From the NCBI RefSeq assembly GCF_902686445.1, contig NC_062226.1, positions 9,602,501-9,666,500 on the forward strand: a DNA stretch of 64,000 nucleotides. The letters run 5' to 3'. The stretch is from Sciurus carolinensis. Lineage: Eukaryota; Chordata; Mammalia; Rodentia; Sciuridae. Below, piece after piece: positions 59,301 through 64,000 of this stretch. A program made the position numbers and the translations under genes. The notes under the pieces were generated by a model that searched no databases, was not told where the DNA came from, and was given only the letters and a program-made list of their open reading frames with translations. Every line of letters starts with the position of its first letter. The first letter of the stretch is position 1.

Positions 59301-60361
59301 TCTGTACTTTTCTACATTTTGCCACATCCTCTAGTTGAGAACTGCTTTTAGTAAACCAATATCCAAATGGGACTGGGTTGCAGCTTTCATAACAGGCAGA
59401 AAAATAACCTAGCACCACTAGCCATAAATCTTCAAATACCATTATTTCATGAAACTTTTTTGAGCATTCATTTTCTCCTTTTACTAATCTGTGGATAGAG
59501 GAATATACACAAGTATGTTTTTGTGTTCTGTACTTTTCCTAATATACATTTGCTTGGATGGTTGGTGTTTGCTTAATTTTCTTCTTTAATGTAATGTTAT
59601 TGTTGAAATTTTTCTGAATCCTTCATTATCATTTCTTCTGGAAATTTCTGGGTCATCTTTATATTCTCTTAGCTGTTTTCCTATTGGTGTCATATTGACT
59701 CAAGTTGGACATTAATGGGAAGTTTAAATAGTGTGTCATTACGTGTGGTTGTTAGATACCAGTGCAGTAGAGTGCTGTTAGAAGGATGGTACTTGATTTT
59801 GCAAACAAAACAAAACAAAACAAAAGAATTTTTAAGTAGGCAACTCCTTGGATACAGTTAAAATGATTTTTAAAATTGAAAGTGAATTAAAACAGTTTAC
59901 TCACATGACCGTTTACTAACGTCTACTAATGTAGTTAAGAAAGGATGCAAAAATGATGGTTTTACAAGGAAAATTCTTGAGAAAATTGGACAGCAAATTT
60001 CTGTAGGCCTCTTGTTGTGTAAGTGTAGCAAAAACATTTAGTAGAATCAGCTTTTACTTCTGTTTGAATTTTTTGTAAAGACACAATTTCCAAATGATTT
60101 TATGTATAACTCTTCATTGTTATTTAGGACTATGTCTCTGAGTTCGTATACTTTGATATAATTTTAAAAGACTTTTATAGCTATTGTGTTGTTTGTAACT
60201 GTGAATTTTTACTTTACAGGGTGATTTTGTAGACAGAGGTTACTATAGTTTGGAGACCTTCACTTACCTTCTTGCACTAAAGGCTAAATGGCCTGATCGT
60301 ATTACACTTTTACGAGGAAATCATGAGAGTAGACAGATAACACAGGTGTATGGATTTTATG
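38952..60361 (+). CDS. PPP6C: PPP6C, protein phosphatase 6 catalytic subunit, exons 1-4 (partial at right edge)
   Basis: Joined CDS: 38952-39026, 52710-52805, 59111-59176, 60220-60361. These give residues 1-126 and stop one base into codon 127; the known protein is 305 residues, so the remaining exons lie beyond 64000. It is a PP2A-like Ser/Thr phosphatase catalytic subunit that binds SAPS-domain regulators and acts in mitosis, DNA repair and inflammatory signalling. The metal-site motifs are all present: GDIHGQ at 52-57, GDFVDRG at 80-86, and RGNHES with catalytic His114. Start [10 protein letters not shown] overlaps a YY1-like AAAATGGCGCC. Introns are about 13.7, 6.3 and 1.0 kb. I recognise no exon 5 in 60362-64000. 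Confidence 0.96.
39481..40569. other. PPP6C intron 1, 5' part, repeat-free
   Basis: More than 1 kb of unique sequence after the CpG island. No exon-like ORF recognised. Confidence 0.5.
40570..40755 (-). mobile_element. B1/ID composite SINE
   Basis: GAACTAGGGATTGAACTCAG to GTTGCTGGGATTACAGGG. Confidence 0.75.
40756..41930. other. PPP6C intron 1, no recognised feature
   Basis: Unique sequence, with only a doubtful ID trace near 41600-41650. Confidence 0.45.
41936..42185. mobile_element. (GT)n(GA)n, B1/ID composite (-) and ID (+)
   Basis: Microsatellite at 41936-41981, minus composite at 41981-42091, + ID at 42100-42185 with TAGCTCAGTTGGTAGAGTGC. Confidence 0.75.
42208..42378 (+). mobile_element. 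B1/ID composite, truncated ID half
   Basis: AAGCACATTGGCACATGCCT; the ID half breaks off after ACTCAGTGGTACC. Confidence 0.75.
42540..42985 (-). mobile_element. B1/ID composite split by a second composite
   Basis: ID half at 42540-42600, (TTTA)n at 42602-42650, inserted full composite at 42646-42854, then the B1 half at 42855-42985. Confidence 0.65.
43110..43218 (-). mobile_element. (TG)n plus ID SINE
   Basis: About 16 TG units then CTGCTGGAGATTAAACCTTG. Confidence 0.78.
43459..43735 (-). mobile_element. B1/ID composite with 53-bp tandem duplication
   Basis: 43520-43572 is repeated at 43573-43625 with one mismatch. Confidence 0.85.
43854..44080 (-). mobile_element. B1/ID composite SINE
   Basis: GTACAGGGAATTGAATCCAG to GATTACAGGTGTGTCTCATC. 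Confidence 0.8.
44148..44365 (+). mobile_element. MER5A-like hAT-Charlie MITE
   Basis: Starts CAGTGGTGCTCAAC and ends GGTTGAGAAACAG, imperfect terminal inverted repeats. The body has ATTTGGCAATGTCTGTAGAC and GGACAGCAGCCCCCAC as in MER5A. A 20-bp segment is tandemly duplicated at 44166-44205. Confidence 0.8.
44538..44650 (+). mobile_element. B1-like monomer with 11-bp TSD
   Basis: AAAAGTTTTAG at 44527-44537 and 44651-44661. This shows the B1 half can move without an ID half. Confidence 0.85.
44777..44972 (-). mobile_element. B1/ID composite SINE
   Basis: GGGGATTGAACCAAGGGGTG to GTGTGTGCCACTGTGCCTGG. Confidence 0.78.
44973..45569. other. PPP6C intron 1, no recognised feature
   Basis: Unique sequence; ORF 45056-45244 (-) has no family signal. 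Confidence 0.4.
45570..45758 (-). mobile_element. B1/ID composite SINE
   Basis: GGGATTGAGTCCAGGGGCAT to GAATTACGCGTGCACTAGTG. Confidence 0.78.
46137..46454 (-). mobile_element. Two ID elements at one target site
   Basis: IDs at about 46144-46300 and 46312-46454. CAGGTTAC occurs before, between and after them (46128, 46302, 46455). Confidence 0.82.
46538..46678 (+). mobile_element. ID SINE
   Basis: TGTGGCTCAGGTTACCAGTAG: a short insertion in the A-box region. Confidence 0.8.
47085..47300 (-). mobile_element. B1/ID composite SINE
   Basis: GGTACTTGGGATTGAACCTA to GATTACAGGCGTGTGCCG. Confidence 0.78.
47316..47427 (-). mobile_element. ID SINE with 10-bp TSD
   Basis: AGCAGGCCTA at 47306-47315 and 47428-47437. 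Confidence 0.88.
47438..47990. other. PPP6C intron 1, no recognised feature
   Basis: Unique AT-rich sequence between SINEs. Confidence 0.4.
47996..48190 (+). mobile_element. B1 half plus diverged ID half
   Basis: GTTATGGTGGTGCATGCCTG, then CTTACCTAGCAGGTGAGAGA. Confidence 0.7.
48467..48605 (+). mobile_element. ID SINE
   Basis: Complete unit flanked by GTTCTAAAATT and GTTTTAAAATT. Confidence 0.85.
48724..49840 (+). mobile_element. Ancient L1 (L1M) 3' end in PPP6C intron 1
   Basis: Degenerate ORF2 C-terminal region (AAACTGGGTAC, TACCATATGATCCAGCAATT), then the typical L1M 3' UTR (GATGGTGGATATGTCATTAT, TTTTGCTGTGAACCTGAAAT). The short ORF at 48724-48975 belongs to this relic. A B1-like fragment lies at 48957-49006. 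Confidence 0.8.
49850..50880 (+). mobile_element. L2 LINE 3' region in PPP6C intron 1
   Basis: TTGTTGTCCCTCTGCCTGCA, TTTTTGCTCAAAAGTCAC and TAAACCCCTTGAAAGCAGGG follow the L2 3' end in order. An ID at 50605-50722 splits it. Confidence 0.75.
50605..50722 (-). mobile_element. ID SINE in L2
   Basis: GTGGTGCTGAGGATCAAACT to AACTACAACCCCAGCC. Confidence 0.82.
50885..50985 (+). repeat. MIR fragment
   Basis: AGTATAGTGGAAAAGGTAAG, ACCTGGCTTCCAAATCTG, GTAGCTTTGTGATCTTAATC. Confidence 0.5.
51236..51320 (-). mobile_element. Atypical tRNA-like SINE
   Basis: Minus strand has perfect B box GGTTCGAGTCC and CTAGTAGAGTGCCTGCCTC, but the ends (CATACCCCAC, GAGCACTGTGGGATTG) differ from the window's ID family. 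Confidence 0.5.
51832..51913 (-). mobile_element. ID fragment
   Basis: CAGGCCTTGTGCATGCTAGG to GTTATATCCCCATCCC. Confidence 0.75.
52010..52400 (-). mobile_element. L1M ORF2 fragment, antisense
   Basis: AAGAATGTTATATAAATGGC and TAGTATTCCATGATGGAC are the reverse of the L1 ORF2 C-terminal coding region. Ends about 310 bp before PPP6C exon 2. Confidence 0.7.
52710..52805 (+). CDS. PPP6C: PPP6C coding exon 2
   Basis: 32 codons, [18 protein letters not shown] to VCGDIHGQ. Carries the first metal-binding motif GDIHG. Acceptor TTCTTTCAG, donor CAG|GTAAAA. Confidence 0.97.
53318..53434 (-). mobile_element. ID SINE with 15-bp perfect TSD and (ATT)n tail
   Basis: TCACAGCAAATTATT at 53303-53317 and 53435-53449. 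The tail has grown into about 13 ATT units. Core near-consensus rodent ID. Confidence 0.92.
53708..53888 (-). mobile_element. B1/ID composite SINE
   Basis: GGTATCGAACACAAGAGTAC to GGATTATAAGTGTGAACC. Confidence 0.78.
54291..54405 (-). mobile_element. ID SINE with 10-bp TSD
   Basis: TACTATACAT at 54281-54290 and 54406-54415. Confidence 0.88.
54690..54830 (-). repeat. MIR fragment, reverse
   Basis: AATTAGCCCAAATTTACACA then GGGGCAGAACTGAGATTTG. Confidence 0.45.
55324..56066 (+). pseudogene. Fossil hAT-type DNA transposase segment in PPP6C intron 2
   Basis: Around 55747 the + frame reads [13 protein letters not shown] then [20 protein letters not shown], resembling the C-terminal part of Charlie-group hAT transposases (the family related to GTF2IRD2, FAM200 and ZBED5). 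Upstream, 55340-55510 matches the preceding segment ([20 protein letters not shown]), with divergence between. A minus B1-like SINE at 55962-56036 interrupts it, after which GGTGATATCAACAAATG resumes. Clearly non-functional. Confidence 0.6.
55962..56036 (-). mobile_element. B1-like half in hAT fossil
   Basis: TTGAACTTGTGATCCTCCTG to CACCACCACGTGCCTG. Confidence 0.7.
56067..56370 (-). mobile_element. B1/ID composite interrupted by a copied ID patch
   Basis: T run and ID half at 56067-56160, a + strand patch at 56160-56207, then CTACATCCCCAGCC and the B1 half to 56370. Confidence 0.7.
56876..57075 (-). mobile_element. B1/ID composite with (TTTA)n
   Basis: GGTGCCATGGATTGAACCCA to CAGGTGTGCACCACCAGG. 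Confidence 0.78.
57250..57392 (+). mobile_element. ID SINE with 11-bp TSD
   Basis: AGTACTAAACT at 57239-57249 and 57393-57403. Carries private changes in GCTGGATTTGTGTCTTAG. Confidence 0.88.
57765..57955 (-). mobile_element. B1/ID composite SINE
   Basis: GTACTGGGAATTGAACCCAG with the short repeat GGGGATTGAACC. Confidence 0.75.
58193..58314 (-). mobile_element. ID SINE with 14-bp perfect TSD
   Basis: TAAAATATTTCTTT at 58179-58192 and 58315-58328. Confidence 0.9.
58523..58640 (+). mobile_element. B1-like monomer
   Basis: GCCTGGTATGATGGCACATG, TTGCTTGAGCTCAGGAG: same subtype as the copy at 2474. Confidence 0.7.
59111..59176 (+). CDS. PPP6C: PPP6C coding exon 3
   Basis: 22 codons, [16 protein letters not shown] to NYIFM. 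Acceptor TTTTATAG, donor ATG|GTATGT. Confidence 0.97.
59177..60219. other. PPP6C intron 3, SINE-free
   Basis: 1043 bp, AT-rich, with an (AAAAC)n at 59802-59824. No other feature seen. Confidence 0.6.
60220..60361 (+). CDS. PPP6C: PPP6C coding exon 4
   Basis: [18 protein letters not shown] through [18 protein letters not shown], plus one base of the next codon. Holds the second and third PPP-family motifs. Acceptor CTTTACAG, donor TATG|GTAAGA. Confidence 0.97.
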
Positions 60362-60620
60362 GTAAGATCGTCTATTTCACTGATTATGAATATTGTTTTA
60401 CTTTTGGAAAAAAAGCTGCAGGAGTCATACACGAGCTTTTTTTCCCTCCACTTCCTCATTCCTTAACTTTCCCACTTCCCCCAATCAACTGAAAATTTTG
60501 TTATAGAGAGACCTCTGTTAAATTTTTGGTGTATACATTTTTCTAAATCAGTGTGAGGGTGTAGTCTTAAATTTGCCTCATTTGAATCACCCAGTTGCTT
60601 GTTAAAAATATAGATTGCTG

Positions 60621-60751
60621 TGCTGTGGTTGTAGCTTTGTGGTAGAGCACTTGCCTATCATGTGCGAGACACTGGGATCGATCCTCAGCACCACATAAAA
60701 ATAAATAAATAAAATAAAGATATAAAAAAACTCAATAACATTAAAAGAATG
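60621..60751 (+). mobile_element. ID SINE with 12-bp TSD
   Basis: TATAGATTGCTG at 60609-60620 and 60752-60763. Confidence 0.88.
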
Positions 60752-60860
60752 TATAGATTGCTGGGTTCCATGTCAAGCTTAATCATCAAAATCTTTTGAG
60801 GTTGGAACTTAGAATCTACTAATGGTAAATGTTCTGCACATTCAAGTTTAAGGGCTCACT

Positions 60861-61003
60861 TTTTTTTTTTTATAATGTTTTTAGTTGTACATGGGCACAA
60901 TAACTTGATTTTATTTATTGTTATATGTGATGCTGAGGATTGAACCCAGTGCTTCACACATGCTAGGCAAGTGCTCTACCACTGAGCCACAACCCCAGCT
61001 CAT
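60861..61003 (-). mobile_element. ID SINE
   Basis: AGGGCTCA at both sides (60851, 61005). Core GATGCTGAGGATTGAACC. Confidence 0.85.
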
Positions 61004-61167
61004 GAGGGCTCATTCTAATCTATTTTGTGTGTGTGCATGTGCACATATGTGAACACATAGAAACACACATACACGCACAGATGGAGTTTTACCTATGTTT
61101 TTTCTCTTACTGCTATATTTTGACCAGACTTTTCACTTCTTTCATGTTATTTTTATTACGGTGTGTA

Positions 61168-61257
61168 TTTTTTTTTTGTGGTGCTGGGGATTGAACCCAG
61201 GGCCTTGTGCTTGTGAGGCAAGCACTCTACCTACTGAGCTATCTCCCCAGCCCTACA
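61168..61257 (-). mobile_element. Young ID SINE
   Basis: GGTGCTGGGGATTGAACCCA to AGCTATCTCCCCAGCC; GTGTGTATT on both sides. Confidence 0.88.
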
Positions 61258-61400
61258 GTGTGTATTGTAGTATATGGATGTGCCACAACCGATTTAAGCA
61301 GCCCCTTTATCATTGAACACTGAGTTGTTTTTAAGTTGCCGTTATAGACATCCTTTTACATATACGTATAAGTCTGTGAACTGGCCTAGCTAAAACATTT
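61258..61400 (-). mobile_element. L1-like fragment, antisense
   Basis: TATGGATGTGCCACAACCG and CACTGAGTTGTTTTTAAG resemble antisense L1 ORF2. A young ID interrupts its left side. Confidence 0.4.
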
Positions 61401-61430
61401 ATTTGGTTGAAAGTTAAAAGAATAAAAGAA

Positions 61431-61520
61431 CTAGTGTTGGAGGTACAACTCAGTGGTAAAGCACTTACCTAGCATGCATGAGACTGTGGATCCAATCACT
61501 AGCATCACCAAAATAAAGAA
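61431..61520 (+). mobile_element. ID SINE, diverged
   Basis: ACAACTCAGTGGTAAAGCAC, CCTAGCATGCATGAG. Confidence 0.75.
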
Positions 61521-61679
61521 GGCTTATTAGGAAACTCCTTGAAGGAGATAAACAATAGAACTGTTGAGATTATGAATTTGGATTTTTCTTGAGCACAAAT
61601 TTGATATTAATAAATTTGAAAATATTAATTTCAGAACCCTTAAGTCTTAGATTTCATAGATATATGTATACGGATACAT

Positions 61680-62113
61680 TTTTTTTTTGTTTTCGTAGTA
61701 TTGGGATTGAACCCAGGCCTTGAACATGCTTAACAAGCACCCTACTACTGAGCTACATCCCCAGACCTTATTTATATTTTGAATTATCTTCTGTTATTAT
61801 AAAGATAGCATAAATTCTCTTCAGTTTGTGTGCCATGATCAATTGTTAAACTGAGAAATTTTGGTAATTTATTGTTCTTATATAAGTTTGTTGTTGTTTT
61901 GGGTTTTTTTCAGTATTGGGGATTGAGCACAGGGCCTAAACTTCAGACATGGTAGTCAAGTATTCTGACACTGAGTTACATAGCCAGCCCTTTTAAAATT
62001 TTTTTATTTTTGAGACAGAGTCTTGTTACCCAGGCTGGACTCAAACTTGTAATTCTCCTGCCTCAATCTCCCTGGTACCTGGAATTACAAGCATGTACCA
62101 CCGTTTCTGGCTT
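61680..62113 (-). mobile_element. ID then B1/ID composite
   Basis: ID at 61680-61768; composite at 61890-62113. Confidence 0.75.
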
Positions 62114-62181
62114 TTATATTAAATTTTAATATTAATTGTGAAATTACATGATTAATATTTGTCTCCCTTATATGACTTACT

Positions 62182-62376
62182 TTTTTGGGGGGTACCAGGA
62201 ATTGAACTCAGGATCACTCAACCTCTGAGCCACATCCCCAACCCTATTTTGTATTTTATTTAGAGACAGGGTCTTACTGAGTTGCTCAGCCCCTTGCTGT
62301 TTCAGTGACTTTGAATTTGTGATTATCCTGCCTCAGTCTCCTGAGCAGCTGGGATAACAGGTGTGCGCTACCTGGC
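62182..62376 (-). mobile_element. B1/ID composite SINE
   Basis: GTACCAGGAATTGAACTCAG to GGATAACAGGTGTGCGC. Confidence 0.8.
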
Positions 62377-62576
62377 TATGACTGCCTTTTGTTATTTCAT
62401 TTAAACATACCATACACTATTTGAATAAAAGTTATTGAGTCTTGTAAAATAATCAGCATTTTGGAATGTATACTGTGGTGTTAGGTCAGTAAAGCAAGAC
62501 TAATATAAATTCTGAGAAATGTATTATTTGATAATTTCATTATTGTGTGGACATCATAGAGTATACTTATTAAGAT

Positions 62577-62734
62577 GGCTGAGATCCATGTGGTCACTTG
62601 TGCCTGTAATCTCAGTGACTTGGGAGGCTGAGGCAGGAGGATCACAAGTTCAAAGCCAGCTTCAGCAGTTTAGCAAGGTTAGGGCTGGGGATATGACTTG
62701 GTGGTTAAGTGCCCTGTGTTCAATCCCTGGTACC

Positions 62735-62763
<29 letters not shown>
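62577..62763 (+). mobile_element. B1/ID composite with about 28-A tail
   Basis: GTGGTCACTTGTGCCTGTAA to GTTCAATCCCTGGTACC. The joining linker is short (AAGGTTAGGGCTGG). Confidence 0.82.
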
Positions 62764-62765
<2 letters not shown>

Positions 62766-62829
62766 TGCTGCTGAGTAGATGGTAATATAATCTTATGGGA
62801 CTTTTGTTATATATTTGGTCTTTTGTTAA

Positions 62830-62975
62830 ATGTTGGTAGTGCATGACTGTATATAACTTATATATGTAATATGTTATATAAAATGTAATGTTATATATAA
62901 GGCTAGTAAATATATTACGTATAAGACTTACGAATAAGACTCATATTGTATATAATGTAATGTTATACAAGTTGA
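62830..62975. repeat. AT-rich low-complexity tract
   Basis: Repeated TATATAA/ATGTTATA words. Confidence 0.8.
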
Positions 62976-63357
62976 GTATCCTTCCTCATCTGAAATACTT
63001 GGGACCAGAAGTGTTTCAGATTTTGAAATTTCATGATGAGATATCTTGGGAATGAGACCCAAATCTAAACACAGAATTCATTTACATTTTGTGTTCACTT
63101 TATACACATAGACTGAAGGCAATTTTGCAGGATCTAGTTTGAGCATCCCAAATCCAAAAGTCTGAAATTCAAAATCGTTAACTCTAAAATCTGAAACATT
63201 GATTGCTATCATGACACTGAAAAGTGTCAGATTTGTAGTGTTTTGGATTCCAAATTTTCAGATCAGAGATGTTCAACCAGTAAACACTATGCAAATATTT
63301 CAAAATTAGTAAAGAGGGAAAAAAACTACAAAATCTGAAACATTTCTGTTCCCAAGG

Positions 63358-63388
<31 letters not shown>

Positions 63389-63690
63389 GGTGCTGCGGAT
63401 TATATACAGGGGCACTTTACCACTGAGCTATACTCCCAGCCCTTTTTATTTTTTATTTTGACATGGATTCTGAGGCTTCCTTGAACTTGTGATCCTCCTG
63501 TCTTACTCCCTAGTTGCTGAGATTCCAGTCATGTGCCACTCCCAGCTTATTCCCAAGCATTTCTGATGAGGCCTACTTAACCTGTATTTTTATGCTTGCG
63601 TTTTGATTGAGACCTGTCATGTGAGGCCTGGTGTGGAATTTTCAAAAAGTTTTGGATTTTAGAGTATTTATAAGAATTCAGGTTTTTAAA
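62966..63690 (+). mobile_element. Tigger-type (MER44/Tigger7-like) DNA transposon relic mosaic
   Basis: Starts GTTGAGTATCCTTCCTCATC. Contains ACTTGGGACCAGAAGTG and its inverse CTGTTCCCAAGCATTTCTGA, plus TGAGCATCCCAAATCC at 63144 and its inverse ending GATGTTCAACC near 63275. Several inverted copies of one terminal sequence are present. A SINE interrupts it at 63357-63549. Family name from memory. Confidence 0.55.
63357..63549 (-). mobile_element. B1/ID composite SINE inside Tigger relic
   Basis: Flanked by TTCCCAAG at 63349-63356 and 63550-63557. Its tail on the + strand is (GTTTT)n. Confidence 0.75.
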
Positions 63691-63704
63691 TTAGTAATCT
63701 ATAT

Positions 63705-63800
63705 ATGTAAGACCATTTATATATACATACACACAGTCTTATATACGTATATAAGACAAATATATATATATGTGTGTGTGTATATATGTATAGATGTAAA
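63705..63800. repeat. (TA)n/(TG)n low-complexity tract
   Basis: Alternating TATATACATA and TGTGTGTATATA near the right edge. Confidence 0.85.
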
Positions 63801-64000
63801 ATTATGCTACAGAATTTGACCAGTGTTCATCAGTGTAGGGAAAAAGGAGGGAAAAGGGAGAAGAGGACATTAGTCAAGATGTTTTGACTGAGGAAAATGA
63901 CAGCACAGTTTGGTATTTAATTTTCTTATTTCCAAAGCTGTGTTCATCTATGTTCATTTATGGTTTTGTTTCATAAAAGGAAGTCCAGTAGCTCCTCAGA

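Noticed and set aside
60250..60492. Short form of PPP6C ending in intron 4
   Set aside because: Readthrough past the exon 4 donor adds residues with no similarity; the GT donor and the family sequence support splicing at 60361.

Overview
This is a mammalian nuclear window: split genes with GT-AG introns, CpG-island promoters and dense retroposons. The dominant repeats are a tRNA-like ID SINE (core like GCTGGGGTTGTGGCTCAGTG, B box GGTTCGATCC, tail with ATAAATAAAATAAAGG) and a composite of a 7SL/B1-like unit joined to an ID-like unit ('B1/ID composite' below). This combination, and the abundance of the composite, point to a squirrel-family rodent (Sciuridae; marmot or ground squirrel type). The species call is inference from repeat style. 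Ancient MIR, L2, L1M, MER5A, Tigger and hAT relics complete the background. Family names come from memory of consensus sequences, not from a database search.

Layout. 1-9.4 kb: intergenic, SINE-rich, with an L1M relic near 5-6 kb. 9.5-14.5 kb: HSPA5 (BiP/GRP78) on +, eight exons and 654 codons, complete from ER-stress elements and TATA box to KDEL and AATAAA. 14.5-16.35 kb: short convergent intergenic stretch. 16.35-32.5 kb: RABEPK (Rab9 effector p40, kelch protein) on -, seven coding exons (371 codons) plus a probable non-coding first exon in a CpG island. 32.6-38.6 kb: intergenic, with a processed retrocopy that carries an antisense olfactory-receptor fragment. 38.6-64 kb: PPP6C (catalytic subunit of protein phosphatase 6) on +, coding exons 1-4 (residues 1-126); the rest lies beyond the right edge. 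The gene order (HSPA5 tail-to-tail with RABEPK, RABEPK head-to-head with PPP6C) matches the conserved mammalian block on human 9q33.

The three genes are neighbours by synteny and do not form one pathway. BiP is the ER lumen Hsp70. RABEPK acts with Rab9 in endosome-to-Golgi return. PPP6C is a cytosolic/nuclear PP2A-like Ser/Thr phosphatase.

I see no undescribed multi-gene system. The most interesting items are genome-archaeology events: the retrocopy at 34.6-35.3 kb with target-site duplication, poly(A) signal and poly(A) tail; a small patch at 56.16 kb that duplicates the 5' end of an ID element together with its unique flank from 57.24 kb; a fossil hAT transposase in PPP6C intron 2; two ID insertions at one target site; and several splice-site oddities in HSPA5 and RABEPK.
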